Assembly (NCBI GenBank): GCA_015680685.1
Contig: MNCI01010021.1
Location: 380,683-444,682, forward strand
Direction of reading: 5' to 3'
Length of the DNA: 64,000 nucleotides
DNA from: Gnetum montanum
Lineage: Eukaryota > Streptophyta > Gnetopsida > Gnetales > Gnetaceae
Under the pieces are notes generated by a model, which saw nothing but the letters and a program-made list of their open reading frames with translations, was not told the DNA's origin and made no database searches. The stretch's first letter is position 1. The number at the start of each line of letters is the position of its first letter. The position numbers and the translations under genes are program-made. Positions 1 through 12,344 of this stretch are shown here, in pieces.

Positions 1-541
1 GAACTTCTTGGATAAACCTTGCAGTGCATGGAATAGGCTAAATAGGATTTTATTTACTATTATTTACTGTTTACCATTTAATCTCTTTATTAGTTATTAA
101 ATCTCTCTCAACCCTTCTCTCCTAGTTAAGTGCCTCAGTACAACCGCTTCGAGCACATGCGTTACGCTTGGTGATCCCAGCAACAATTAGCATTTGGTAA
201 CCAACGTTGCATTGGTTTATCGTGTGAAGGGTAAGTGGGAATAGATGCTAATGCTAGGTTAATTCAGACTTAGTTAGTTAGGTAAAGTTAGTTAATTAGT
301 TTCTTCAACCCTTCACCTTATCAGCATAGGAGATAAAACAAAAAAGACATAAACATCACATACCTCAAACTTACTTAACCATACACCGTGACAAATACAA
401 GTAAGTTTGGGAAGACAATGAATAATTAACCTTAAGTGTTCCATGAGGCACGTAGGCACTTAGTCTGCAGAGTTCGACCAGATCGTGCATGTTACGCTCG
501 TATTCGTATGGTTGAGTGTAGGGGTACCTTGCCACTCATCA
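1..541 (+). mobile_element. LTR fragment, Athila-like family A (right part)
   Basis: This stretch matches, nearly base for base, the right two thirds of the LTR at 43458-44249, from the segment beginning gaacttcttggataaacctt to the LTR end at ccactcatca. The left part lies outside the window. No primer binding site follows position 541, so it is not the 5' LTR of an element extending rightwards. It is either a 3' LTR of an element to the left or a solo LTR. The inverted copy at 27298-28060 confirms the end sequence. Confidence 0.9.
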
Positions 542-1207
542 ATGTGTATTATTTCATTTAATAAGCTTTTATTTCCAAATGGATTACTTTTGTACTATTT
601 CTACAAGTTATAATCATGCTTACTAGATTAATCTCAACCTACTTATCAGGTGCTAGTATCAGCATTTATGCATTTGATTTATTAGAATGTTTAGGCTTTT
701 TACATTTCATGCATTTGTACTTAAATTTTGCCTATGATGTGTTTCAATTTCACTTCATTGTTTTGAGCATCCTGTTTTAGAATTTGGTATAACCATGTTT
801 AGAATAATTTATTTGGTATTTGGGCTTAATTATTATATTAGCATATTTTTATCCTCTTTCTAGCTAGATATATATTTGGTATTTTCTATTAAGATATAAT
901 TCTTGTATCTATTTTATGTCATGCTTGATATATTATTTATGCTTGATTAAGTAGAATTTAGTTTCATTTTTTCCTTAAACTCGCCTTTCTTCAAGAAAAT
1001 CCTTATGTCTTGATAGGATTTTTTATTGTCTTTTTTCAAATGAAAAACAAGGGGGACATAACTTATGAGAGTCATAAGCTCAAGGGGAGCTTGAGAATTT
1101 ATAGGGCTATCCATTGACATTAGTTTCAATTTTCCACTAGTTGTGCTTGAGGTGTTTGTTCATCCTTCAAAAAGGGATATTTTATCATGTCCAACTAGGG
1201 AGAGATT
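542..1207. other. AT-rich stretch, probable 3' end of a degraded copia element
   Basis: No convincing gene. The part around 1050-1207 has the flavour of the 3' non-coding end of a Ty1/copia element: a gggggacataact segment, a 'gctcaaggggagcttgag' segment and a purine-rich agggagaga just before a TGTTA start at 1208, which is the usual polypurine tract plus LTR arrangement. The short open frame in this stretch shows no family features. The assignment rests on these short motifs only. Confidence 0.35.
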
Positions 1208-1475
1208 GTTAATCGATTTGATATTCTAATGATTTTGAAATGAAAAAATTGCTCAACAGTGTGTATGAAGTCAAAATATATGAGTTGATGGGTTTACCAA
1301 CCTAAAGAACGATCGACCTACCAAAGAGTAGCTTTAAAGAAGATTGTCTCACTTGTTAGGACAACCAACCTATGCTTATGTTGGCTGACTTGAATAGTAG
1401 TAGTTCTTAGCAGATTGGAAATTATACAAATTTAAGATTGACCTACTTGAATTCAGGTAAAACATAGCATATAAG
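1208..1475 (+). mobile_element. Probable copia LTR fragment (U3 side)
   Basis: Begins TGTTAATCG directly after a purine tract, as copia LTRs do. It is then replaced at about 1476 by sequence that aligns with the Athila-like LTR at 34365-35245. Its missing right part may be the remnant at 44750-45175, which ends in the cctattcacccccc motif typical of SIRE/Maximus-type copia LTRs. If so, everything between was inserted into this LTR. The link is inferred, because the two pieces do not overlap and cannot be aligned. Confidence 0.35.
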
Positions 1476-2012
1476 GAATTGTGCACTTTTAAGATCAAGT
1501 ATTCACTACTAGGATTACCAAACGTTAATACATTATGCTCAAAGTGGTTGTACTAAAGTATTTATGATTAATCATATTAATTGATTAACTAAGAATATGG
1601 AAGTAAATTATGTATAAAGTAAAGTACTGAAATGAAACAATAAAATTGTCTAAGTATTGCAATGGATCTAGGAAATAGCAATTTTATTGTTGAGCATGCC
1701 AATGTGTCCATGTACATGATAATTCAAATAAAACTCCATACAATCTCATATATCCATGCTGTGGGCACTTGGAGGAAAATATTCTAACTTTGAAATGAAG
1801 AAACTACAAGAATTTTGCTACTCTACGACCAAAAAGTGCAATAAATGCAAAGGTGCGCACATTTATATAAGTAATGACTATGTCAATGTTAACATATCTA
1901 CATCAACATCAATGTATCTACGTTAATGTATCCTACCATGCATTGACAGGGATTGATGGGGTTGCATTGATGGATATGCACTGATGTAGCCTATGTTATT
2001 GATGTTTTATCA
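1476..2012 (-). mobile_element. 3' LTR of the left Athila-like element, truncated at its U5 side
   Basis: From about 1476 to 2012 the sequence aligns with 34740-35245, including the block ctactaggattaccaaacg, the 'tgtgggcactt' block and the right edge tgatgttttatca. A degenerate polypurine tract (tgtagata on the minus strand) follows the right edge, so internal sequence lies to the right and this is the 3' LTR. Roughly 370 bp at the U5 side are missing. A TATA-like tatataaat lies at about 1861-1870 on the minus strand. Confidence 0.75.
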
Positions 2013-2206
2013 TATCTACATGACTAATTGAAAACTTGTCCTTAAGTGAACAAAATTTGGATTGAGCTTCTTACAAATTGGGAAAGTATGGAATTTATTA
2101 ATAGAAAGATTGACTGACTAACTATAACTAACTCTAAGTGATAAAATTGGACACATTACAAAATTTCAACAAGTATCTGTAAAATAGTCAAAGATGTGAT
2201 AAATTC

Positions 2207-4715
2207 TTAGATAGTGCTTAGAGGTGGAGGCTTTTATGGCTCTAATGATCCTTCATCTCATCTTGGTACTAATGGAGGCTAAGGTTGATCTACTACTGTT
2301 GCTGCTGCTACTAGAAGTTTGAAAGCATTAACTAGTGCTTTCATCTTCTCTTTCTTACTCCATGAATCATAGATGGTCCACATGGCTTCTCTAATGTGGG
2401 CCAATGCAAGAATATCCCACAACCATGTCATTGAAGGAAATAATTCCTTCATGTTAATAAAGTAGACTACAAAGGTTTCACATTCTATGTCGAATGTCTT
2501 TACAAGATTTCTTAGTTCTTGGTAGTCATTCATCTATCTTGCCAAGTTCTCAACAATAGAGCATTCATCAGTGAATCTGCTTCTAATAACTTCAAGCTCC
2601 ACTTTAGATGTCTCTAACTTTTATTTGGTCTCTTTATGAAGCTTGAATTCTACTCATAAAAGAGGTAGGGACTAGCAACCTTCATTTCTAACTCGGTCCT
2701 CAACCCCCTCACTATCAACATCACCAAGTTTTCATAACTAAGGTTGGTAAGATCCATGTACTATGTCATCTCCTTGACTTGCATCTTCTTTAGGTGAATT
2801 TTTTCCTTGTTGTATGCATTCAGTTCATCAAAGATGGGCTACCATATATCACCTTGTTCTTGGAGTTGTTGGAGGACCTTATTCATCTTTGCCTTTAGCA
2901 ATTGAATCTCCTTTTCATTGACCTCCTTAAGTAGCCCAACCTAGTCCTTACAGTGATTTTTCACTTATTCAAACTTTAGGACCTTATTCTTCCAATGGCT
3001 ACTTCACTTGTGATCTTTTGGTGAAGAGATCGAACTTCCTCCATTGAGAGATTTTAGTTTTTCACTACCAACCCTCTCAAATACAAGTTAAACTTGGTGA
3101 GCAATTCATGCTATTAGTGTATGAACTTGACCACTTGGTCTTTTTGTTGCTCAACATTTCATAGGCAATGGTTATCCTTGGCGAGGATCAAGTTTTCTTT
3201 ACAGACTTGTGATATGTCCCTATCAGTGTTATTAGCCATGGCTTCTAATAAGGACATGTCAAAGATCACTACTTTCTTTGCATTCTAAACCTCTTAGAGT
3301 TTAAGTTAAAGTTGTTAAAAAGCTTCATCTCTTATAAGCTTAGGCCTAAGAATGCTAGGATCAAATAAACTTTAGCAGTCAACCATTGATTTGTTGGAGT
3401 GGCCTTCTCTAGTTGTGCATTGGCAATCAACAACTTGTCCTTTATCTTGAGTAGTTATGAATAGTTTGCTATAATCTCATTTGGAAGATCAAAGATATTT
3501 AAAAGCAGTTGCCTAGGTCCAACCAATGTCTCCAACACCTCCTCATGTTGGGTAGTGCTCATTTGATCACTTCCTGCTCCTGTAGATGCATGGATGTTTG
3601 CTATGATGACAATGTGAGGTACAAGTATAGTAAGAGCATTCAAGGCTTTAGCCACCCTGTTAGCAGCCACCTCCACTACTATCTCATAGCCCTTACATGG
3701 CATAACTAGGATGATTGCCCCCTCACCTTTCTTCAACATTATGGATAAGGCTACTTTCTAATTTTTTTTTATTCTTTCAATAGCTACAAGCGCATTTGGT
3801 ATAGTCTTTGGGATTGCAAGTGGTGGTGGTGGTGGTGGTGGCTACTTCTCTTCCTGTAGATTTATTGCCATTTTATCTTTCATCATTTCCTACCATGATG
3901 TGACAGGAGCATGACAAACCATATCATTGGAATAGTAAGCAATTCCTTCCCTTTTGCACAGCTTGCAAATGAGACATGAAAAGGGGAGTGTCTTCCTTCT
4001 CTTTTCATTTTCTTTAAAACATTTCTCAATCTCTAGAGAAATAAGTTGAAGTTTGAATTGGAACTTTTTTCTCAAAGCAATCCATGTTTAGGCAGGGAAA
4101 GCTATAACTTTACTAGGCCTCACCATTAGGACTAGGTGATAAGACACAATTTTAAAGTATGCTCTCTCTACCTTTGTGAGAGCACCATAATCCTTATGAT
4201 CCACCTCGTAGCATCACTAAATCCACTTCTTTTTAGCTTCTAGGTATGCCTATGTTGATATTTCAACAAGTTTAGCCCTAGTTTCTAGCAACTCAAGGTC
4301 CTTTGCAATGGCCTCAACTAAGTAAGAGATGGGTATATCTTTCATTTCTATTGACGCATCTCCTTTTCAGTTGTTCCACTTGGTCCCAAGGGTCTATTGG
4401 TCTAGCACTTGATCCTAGGGGTTTTGTGGACTAACACTTGGTCTCCCTCATATACCATTTTCCATTATTGGAGAGAATGGACCACATGGGAAATCCCTAC
4501 AGTTGTGTGTAGACCTCTTTTGTCACTAACTTCAAGAAGGATCCAAAGTTCAACTCTTGAAGGATAGAACTTTTGACCTCCTTGGCTTAGATCTTCTCCA
4601 AGTAGGCCTCTATGCATGTGACCTCTAGGCTAGGCCTTGGTCTTAGAACCTCATCCTACCTAAACTAGCCCCTTCATCCCCTAAGTTGCTCTTCCCTCAT
4701 CTATAAAGGTCTTTC
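2207..4715 (-). pseudogene. Additional ORF (env-position) of the left Athila-like element, degraded
   Basis: Downstream of pol in element order, where Athila elements carry their extra ORF. The frame is broken by many stops but aligns with the copy at 56831-59652. The C-terminal block starting MNDYQELRNLVKTFD matches MNDYQELQNIIKTFD there, the middle block KLQLISLEIEKCFKENEK (about 3990-4070) matches LIYLEIEKKFREMN, and both have a C-terminal proline-rich tail ending in a stop. Architecture is an N-terminal globular part, a proline tract encoded by the (TGG)n run at about 3820-3841, and a long K/E-rich coiled-coil-like part. The N-terminus starts right after a conserved splice acceptor. The molecular role is unknown, and I see no signal peptide or membrane segment. 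Confidence 0.7.
3818..3841. repeat. (TGG)n microsatellite, codes poly-proline on the minus strand
   Basis: A run of seven TGG units inside the additional ORF. Read on the minus strand it gives a proline tract between the N-terminal block and the coiled-coil region. The equivalent spot of the second copy (about 58680-58720) is also proline-rich but not a pure repeat. Confidence 0.85.
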
Positions 4716-4728
4716 TGCTTAAGATTGT
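4716..4728 (-). promoter_or_regulatory. Conserved splice acceptor in front of the additional ORF
   Basis: On the minus strand the sequence reads aagcag|aaagacc here and atgcag|gaagcaagacc at 59652 in the other copy. The acceptor is conserved between two diverged copies and pairs with the donors at 24616 and 59969. The intervening intron of this copy hosts the solo LTR and the 18.5 kb Tat element. Confidence 0.55.
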
Positions 4729-5772
4729 TGATGAGCAACAAGGTACCCCCTACGCCCAACCATACGAATCATAAGCATTCATGCACAATTCAATCAAATT
4801 CCATGGATGGGACTAGTTGTGGCATCTAGATCATTATGCCTTGATCATATTTTGTTATCTTTCCACTTGGACTAGTGGTAGCTTTGTCACGTATGGTTTA
4901 GTCTAGAGTGAGGCATATGATTCTTAATGTCGTTTTGGCCTTATACTACTCCTAATGATAATAAAGAAATCATCTGTTTAAATTAATTAACAATGGAAAG
5001 TAAAGTCTAAACTAGCCTACGAGCAAGGAGTGTTTGTTCCTATCTTTCCACACATTTCCTAAACCTATGTATCCACTAGTGGAATTACCAAGCACTATGC
5101 TACTGGGCAAATCAAGCAATATGCTGCTAGGATTACCAAGTGAATACATGTTTACACTCAAAACTGGCCACACTCATTCCACCAATTCATTAATGTGCAT
5201 GGAAAAGTAAATATTAACTAAGTACATGGAATATAAATTGCATTGAAAGTAAATTTAATCTAATTCAAAGTGCTACAATGAATAAGAATCAATCTCGATC
5301 TTATCGCCATTCATGAAATGTGTCCAAGTACATTGCCACTTGAATAAGATGCCATACAATTGACCTAGATCCACATTGTGGGCACTCACTAATTATTCTC
5401 TAAGATTAGAAAATAAAATTGCAAGATTTTGGCTACTCTATTAACAAAAGAATGCCAATACACAGCAAGAGCATGCATATTTATATGCGAAAATAGACAT
5501 TGCATCGATGGGGCCTCATCAATGCATCATTTCATGCATCAATGGTGCCTCATATATGCAACATTTATGTCGATGGGGCCTCATTGATGGGGCCCAGATC
5601 TATAAGGCCTAGTTAACAAGGCCAAGGTATTGGGGCCTAGTTATCGAGGCTAAGATATCAAAGCCAAGATATCAAGGCTAAGATATCAAAGCCAAGATAT
5701 TGGGGCTAAGATATCAGAGTTGAACAAAAATTAACTTTTTGTTAGATATCCTAGCCAACTAATGATTCATTA
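4729..5772 (-). mobile_element. Solo LTR with 5-bp target duplication attgt
   Basis: Starts tgatgagcaacaaggtacccc, the U5 edge seen in the other Athila-like LTRs on the minus strand, and ends ttcatta, a mutated form of the common ttcatca edge. It is flanked by attgt at 4724-4728 and again at 5773-5777. No internal sequence lies between, so it is a solo LTR left by recombination. Internal landmarks shared with the LTR at 55669-56608 include 'ccatacgaatcataagc', 'attaccaagtgaatac' and 'gtgggcactc'. A TATA-like box (tataaatatgc, minus strand) is at about 5486-5496. Confidence 0.8.
5605..5722. repeat. Short tandem repeat, units around 16-17 bp with core AAGATATC
   Basis: Successive variants of aaggctaagatatc and aagccaagatatc run head to tail in the U3 end of the solo LTR. 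Other LTRs here have GATATC-rich or palindromic sequence at the matching place (28021-28060, 32700-32747, 43487-43510). Confidence 0.8.
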
Positions 5773-5816
5773 ATTGTTTAGGTGTCATCTATGATCATAA
5801 TGTTACCCATGATTAG

Positions 5817-7529
5817 TTTAGCGACCGAAAACGTCGACGGCTGGAAGAACACCAGGGGTCGGCAAGCGCGACAGTTCCAACCCCGTATCCGTAGGGGGGC
5901 TGTGCTAGGTGTGTGCGGACATGGGGTGCCCTGAATGGTTTGGTCGATCAGACAGGGACTTACATCGGTGTCAATATAGCCTTTTGCAACGTAAATAATG
6001 CGAAATGCAAGATAATGCTTAAGGGAAAATGAAGCGAGGGAGAAACTGTAAAAATGCGACAGTAATACGAAGTAATGCTTAAAGGTAAATAAGACAAAAA
6101 ATAATGCAAGAATGAGATAACAAATGAGAGATAAAGTAAAATGTGGTTAGAAACATGCACTGCTCCGAAGCTACAAACTCGCTCAGCCAGGGTGGATACA
6201 ATTGGCTGCACAACGTGGTGGAGCACAAAAATCCTGAGGGTAACCAAGACGTGCCGAGTAAAGAGAGCTATGCGCTTGGGTGTTGACTCGTGTACAAGCA
6301 ATACAGGGTTCTACCAAGATGGTAGAATGGAGACAGGGACCTCACACCAGCCGAGAGAGACTCACTATTTACAGTGTTAGATGGATGACTTTGATATTAC
6401 AATGCTAGAGAGAGGGGAAATCTTTGTTTCAGAATTTCAAAGTTCCCACCACTTGGAAGCTGTCTACTTCAAGAAAGATGCCAACTCTTTTAAAATTTCG
6501 AACTTTAAAGATTGTGGACTCTTAAAAATTGCAGACCTTTTGCATGCTGTTTGCTGGGGTATTTATAGGACCAAAGGCATGTGAAAGGGGTGGTTTGAAT
6601 GTTACGTGCCTTGAGCCTTGGTCGTCTTGTTGGTGCCACTCATGTCGTTTGTGACCATTGGATCTACAAGACCGTTGCAATGTGAACTTGTATGCAATAA
6701 CTGCAATCCTACCATGTCGTAATTGCGCCGTTAATGTTTGGAGACGTGTGCCAACGGTCCGATTAGGTGGAGAGCATTGATGTCCCATGACCATCTGTAT
6801 GCCTTGCTATGGTTTGTGACATAGAATGCTTGGCATAGCGTAGTGCTTTATCGCATGCTCTGCTATATGTCACATGCTTGCTATCCTATGCTATGCTACG
6901 TAGCGTAGCGTAGCAACTTTCCTTAGTCACGAAAGCTTTGCTGATTTGCAAGCCTTATCTCCTGCGATGCAAGTCTTGTGAACTCTGTTGATTTCATCTT
7001 TCAAACTACCTTCTATCTCTTCCGCAAGATTCTACGCCTTGTTGCGCCATGTAGCTCAGCGTAGCGTAGCAGCAAACATGGTCCATCGCTTCCTGACAGA
7101 AAGGGACATCATTGCAAAACTCGAAATTGGGTGAGGGGAATGGGTAATGAAGTCATTGCCATGCTACGCTGTGTGACATTGCGTAGCATAGCACTTCGTT
7201 CTGCCATCATCTTCTGAAGCTTGCTACACTACATAGTGTAGCGTAGCATAGTAGGCTTCATGACTTAGAAAACTTGTCGAACTATTTCTTGTGCATCCAG
7301 AATGTTGCTGCCAATTCTGCACACTATTTTTGAGCAGGTTTCTGGCTATTTAGGCTACTTTGGTGGGAGGGCAGGATGGTACAGAACTTGTCCATGCTCA
7401 AAGTAGAAAATTTGTCGAACTGGCCAACCTAGACTCAAAACGTTCTCTTCCCGATGAACTGCCATAGTGCTGTGCAAACTGCAAGAGCCTGGTGAAGCAA
7501 GGATGACCCCACATTTTTAGGGTGTTTCA
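5817..7529 (-). mobile_element. 3' LTR of the Tat/Ogre-like element
   Basis: Shares the segment gcgaccgaaaacgtcg and the end ggtgtttca with the other LTR. The first base pair is mutated (TT for TG on the plus strand). The interior is rich in variants of tagcgtagc/gctacgct, for example at 6890-6920, 7190-7260. A minus-strand TATA box (tataaat, 6562-6568) lies inside. The polypurine tract to its right marks it as the 3' copy. Confidence 0.9.
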
Positions 7530-8544
7530 TTGGTCCCTCTTTGTCAACATCTGGAGAACGGGCTCGATGGATGTCGGGAAAGAATACGAAACACCTCAGC
7601 AGGCAAAATGCTAAGGTTATCGCTTAGTGAGTGCTGAGACGTTGCTTGGCCACGCTTTAGAGTGTTGCATTGGTTTTGTGGAGGTTATGGCAGAGAGCAA
7701 AGATGATGTTTAGCCGAGTCCCTCCTCAGAGTGCTTTGAGGGGCTCGTTTACATTTTCATCTTTGGCTGGCACTATTCTTCAACCTCTTGTGGGTAGGTG
7801 TCCCCTCCATAGGATGAGTTGCGTTACATCTATGAAGGGTTCTGACTTTCCTACAGAAACCTTCCACATGGCAAGCTATGTTACGCACATGTTGGAGTCT
7901 GCACTCTCAAGTAGCCATGTTAGTCGAGGCACTCGCTTCGCAATGCTATAACGTTTGTTGCTGTATTGAGATGCGTTTGTGGGGACAAGGTATTGTTGGC
8001 TGCTGGCATTATTGTTACTCTTGGGCACTGTTGCTGGTGTGAGATGCCCAAAGCAGGAAGGCTAGCAGTGGCCCTGGTAGTACTAGCATGGAGGAGCTAG
8101 CCTCCAAGATGCTGGGAGCTATTGTGGACAAGGATGCACTGGAATCCCCACCAAAGGAATGTGTACTCGGTCCAGCTATGGGATCAGCTACCACATAGCT
8201 AAACATTGCGCGAGCTGAAACCTTGGCGGGGAATTGAAGAGCAACAAAATTGTGGCTAGGCCACAATACTATTAGCACTCTAGAAGTGGGAACGAGCCTA
8301 GGAACTACCGTCAAGGTAGTGAGCTATGGCAACGGTAGGTTCAAAGGGCCCGTGTGACATCATACGAGGTCTTCGAAGGGTTAGCATGACACCGAAGGTG
8401 GCGGTGCCGCGCATGCTCCCGATCGTGTTCTCCTTGCGTTAAGAACTACATCCTAGAGCTGCGACATTCCACCCGTGCGTCAGCCTCACACTCCTTCATT
8501 CGATGTGTATATGGTGGTGGTGCATGTTGAGGGTGCGACGCGAA
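7530..8544. other. 3' untranslated region of the Tat element
   Basis: Between the 3' LTR and the tandem repeats. Open frames on both strands here (7670-7951 plus, 8015-8314 minus) show no recognisable domain and no support from the second LTR copy. I treat it as non-coding. Confidence 0.6.
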
Positions 8545-8780
8545 CCCAGTTTAAGGTCTTGGTAGACCGTGTGCTAGTTTAAGGTCTCAGCAGACCGCTG
8601 TGCTGTTTTAAGGTCCCAACAGGCCGTACATGCCAGTTTTACATCGTAGCGGACGGTTTCCACTAGTTTAACGTCGTGGCGGATGCTGCTCGATGTTGCT
8701 AGTTTATCATAATTGCGGACGCTACTTGGTGCAACTACTAGTTTATCGTCGTAGTGGACGGCGTTTGTCATTGACATTGC
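8545..8780. repeat. Hairpin-type tandem repeats downstream of pol
   Basis: About seven units of roughly 28-40 bp, each starting with a form of ctagtttaaggtc and holding an inverted repeat such as ggtcttggtagacc. Tat-lineage elements are known to carry variable tandem repeats in the 3' untranslated region. The same unit type recurs at 12345-12760 and 17645-17760. Confidence 0.85.
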
Positions 8781-8783
8781 ACT

Positions 8784-10674
8784 TCAAATGTAGTACAGCT
8801 TGAGGTACGTGTTGTTCACCGGGTTGGCAAACTTGCTGTCGTCCATGCCTACCAGTTTGAAGGCTCCATTCCCAAAGGCTTCGGTGACCATGTAAGGTCC
8901 TTCCCAGTTGGCTAAGAATTTACTCATGTGCTCATAGACAACCTTGAGGACGAGGTCTCCCTTCTGCACTAGTTGTCGACGCGGGTCTGCATGGTGCTTC
9001 TACTGTTGTTTGTCTTGATAGTGCTTGATTCATCTCAGTGTCTGCATGCATTCCTCCTCCACTGAGTTGAGGTCGATGGTTCATGATTCGTTGTTCTAGG
9101 CTTCGCTCACGATGTTAGACAAGATCATCCAAAGTGAGGGTACCTACAACTCAAGAGGCAATACAGCTTTAGATTCATAAACAAGACTGTAAGGGGTCTT
9201 ACTTGTCGCAGTTCTACAAGTAGTTCGGTAGGTCCAGAGGACGTAGAGTATTTGCTCATGCCACCGCCTCTTACTATTGTTAAGCATCTGCTTTAGCAAG
9301 TTGATGATGGACTTATTTGTAGCCTTCGCCTGCCCGTTCGCCTGTGGATAATAAGGGGAAGAAAATGATTTTTTAATGCCTAGATTACTACAGAAAGCTC
9401 GGGTTTCCATACTGCTGAACTGTGGCCCATTGTGGGTCATAATAGTCATCGGGAGCCCAAACCTAGTTACGATGTTATCAAGGATGAAATGGAAGATTTT
9501 CTGAGATGTCGTTTTCCTTAGGGGAATGGCTTCCACCCACTTAGTAAAATACTTTGTGGTAGTGATAATAAAGCTATGCCCTGTGGAGGACTTGGGCGTG
9601 ATAGGCCCTATGAGATCTAGTCTCCATCGTTGGAAGGGCCACATAATTTGCGTTGGGTGCAGGTCTATAGGTGCTACGTGTATGAGATTTGCATATCTCT
9701 AGCATGTGTTGCATGTCTTGACTTTTGACAGGTAGTCACGCTCCATGTAGGGCCAATAGTACCCTAGGTGTCTAATTTTTGCAGATATAGCCCTGGGTGC
9801 TATGTGTCCACCGCACAGCCCCTCATGAACCTCATTAACTACCTTTTGTGCCTGCTCACCACCCACACATGCTAGCAATATCCCATCGTAGGATCATCGA
9901 CACAGGGCATCATTTCCCATGAGTACATATTGTCGAGCACGCTTGTGGATTGCATCTCTCTGAGCCGATGTCAATCCACCTTGGGGTTTACCATGCTGTA
10001 AATAAGCTTTAATGTTATCATACCACTCCAGGGTATCCGTAGCATCGACAGAGGCCACGTGTTTTGCCTGAGTGATGGGCTTGATACATTCTGTGATTGC
10101 GATTGGCAGGTTTGCCAAAGAATGTGATGGGATGTTTAACGTGAGGGTAGCTAGGGCATCTGCTACAGTGTTCTCGTTACATGGCACATGTTGCACATCA
10201 ATGATCATGAATTGCTTTAGTAGGATTTTTTGCTGGGTCGTACTAGGGTTGCAGGTGCGTAGCCTTGCAGGCATAGACTTTGGTGATTTGATTCATGACT
10301 AGTTGTGAGTCTCCCCAGATCGCTAGGTGTTGTATACACAGCGCACAGGTAGTTAAGAGGCCTTTGGGTAGCCCCTCGTATTCTGCCATGTTGTTTGTGC
10401 AAGGGAACGTAAATCGATAAGTGAATGGGTGCATTTCCCTAGAGGGGAATGTGATCGTGGCAATGGTGCTACCTCCTTGCGTGGTTGAGGCATCATCAAA
10501 GTGTAAGGTTACCACGAAATGCGACGGGACGATGGCGACATTGCTAATGTATTTGTCTGAAAACTCAGGATCTATGGTTGCCTGGTCGTCGACTGGCGAG
10601 GCCATAAGTTGGGTTGCTATGGCTTGACCCTTTGTCGACGATTGACTTACATAGCACTTTTGTACCACTTTCAT
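8784..10674 (-). pseudogene. Second (archaeal-like) RNase H and integrase of the Tat element
   Basis: The RNase H frame (10674-10243) has FDDASTTQGGS, the NNMAEYEG block and GDSQLVMNQ, which supply the D-E-D positions. A frame break follows, then ORF 10274-9894 and the HHCC-type finger region near 9890-9700. The integrase core (9644-9144) has RLDLIGPITP for the first Asp. The second Asp is lost (THNGPQF where TDNGxQF is usual) and the Glu is replaced by Lys (QANGQAKATN). ORF 8969-8784 is the C-terminal part (GPYMV...GAFKL). Two of three catalytic residues are gone and frames are interrupted, so this integrase cannot work. Confidence 0.85.
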
Positions 10675-12327
10675 ACAAGTTGCTGGTGATAGCTCGGAGT
10701 ATGTTTCTTTTGCAAATGATGTTGGTTGTGTTGTGGAATAGGTAATGCTGCCACTTTTTTAGTGCGAATACCAAGGCTAGGCAATTCCTCTCCACTTCAT
10801 TGTATTTTGCCTTGTATGTTATTAGTGCATGGCTTAGGTAGTACACCGGTATCTTAGAACCTTTGTCCCACTTTTGACATAGCAGTGCTACTATGGATGT
10901 GTCAAAGGTGGCAAGGTATATGAAGAAAGGCCTATCCCTTTGCGGTGGGTGCACCGTTAGGAGGTGCGAGAGCTCCTTCTTCAGGTTGTCGAAGGCTTGT
11001 TGACACTGGGTTGTCCACTTGAAGTCAACCCCCTTCTTTAGAAGATGTTGCATGGGGTATAACTTGTCGGTCAACCTTGCTATAAACCTCCAAATGAATT
11101 GCACTCTACCTTGTAAACCACGTAACTCCTTAAGGTTTGTGGGAGGTGCTAGGTTGACGATGGCCTTGACTTTTTCTGGGTCCACTTGTATTCCGACCTC
11201 TAATACTACAAACCCTAACATGCATCCAATCTTTACCTCGAAGACACACTTCTTAGGATTGAGACGTAAGTCACGCATTTGGCAGCACTTGAGGACTACC
11301 CCTAGATCGCGTGGGTGATCGGTTGCCTCTTTGGACTTAACTGCTATATCATCTACGTAATCGTTTAACGTTTCTAGGATGTAGTCACTGAAAATGTAGG
11401 TCATGGCTCGCTAGTAGGTTGCTCCAGCATTCTTGAGCCCGAAAGGCATCATGGTATAGTAGAAGGTTCCCCATGGAATCATGAAGGTTGTCGATAGCTG
11501 GTGCTTTGGGTTGATGCAGATTTGGTTGTATCTAGAGAAACCATCCATGAAGGATAGCAGAGCATGACCAGCTATGGTGTCGATGAGTTGATCAATGCTC
11601 GAGAGTGGAAAGTTACCTTTGATGATTACCTTGTTCAAGTCTCAAAAGTCTATACAGATTCGTATCCCTCCTATTTTCTTTGAAACTACAACGATGTTGG
11701 ACACCCACTCTGAATAGTCGACCACGCAGATGAAACTTGCTCAGTACAACTTAGTGATTTCGTCCCTCACAGCTAGTGCAATTTCTGGCTTGATCTTATG
11801 TGCCTTTTGCTTGACTGCCTTTACCTGTCGGTCTAGGACGATATTATGTTGAATCATCCACGGATCCAGACCTGGCATGTTGCTGTACGACCATGCGAAA
11901 ACATCGATGTGATCCTACAAAGTTTTAACTATTCCTTCATGTATTTGTGTGTCTAGGAGGGAGCTAAGTCTTAACATCTTTACTTTTTGATGTGGTTACG
12001 GGTATCTCAACAAGAGGATCATCAGTTACATCCCTGGCCTCTAAATCTAGGGCTTGGACCAAGTGTCTGGGCCAATCTGGGGATGCTTCTAAGGCTACTA
12101 TAGTGTTAATCGTAGTCGACCCCCAGTTGATCATATCAGGGTTCAACTGTCTCGCGAGCTGGCCTTGTGGCCCTGCTAGCGTTAAAGGTGTGGAAAGGGC
12201 ACGATAGATTTCCATCTCTCGCTTGACCTACCATCATAAGATGAAAGCCTGGGTAAGGGTCATTAGAGATTGTGTGAAACGCAAATCTGCAAAGCAACAC
12301 CGAGATGCGACTTGCTAAGTAAGGCAT
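10565..12327 (-). pseudogene. Reverse transcriptase and RNase H of the Tat element
   Basis: The upstream part holds FAWSYSNMPGLDP (about 11910), the usual lead-in to gypsy RT. RT motifs follow: FPLSSIDQLIDTIAGH, SFMDGFSRYNQI, MMPFGLKNAGATY, the YVDD catalytic box in NDYVDDIAVKS (about 11360) and NPKKCVFEV. The gypsy RNase H covers about 10960-10690 (KIPVYYLSHAL, YNEVERNCLALVFALKKWQHYL). Stops and a frame change near 11404-11411 and near 10690 break it. It joins the protease frame only if the 12330-17850 block is removed. Confidence 0.85.
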
Positions 12328-12344
12328 TGTAAAGATTGAAAGTT

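Noticed and set aside
5960-6794. Open frames repeated in both Tat LTRs (for example 6141-6380 and 22925-23149)
   Set aside because: They are paired only because the LTRs are repeats. Start, length and stops differ between the two copies, and no domain is present.
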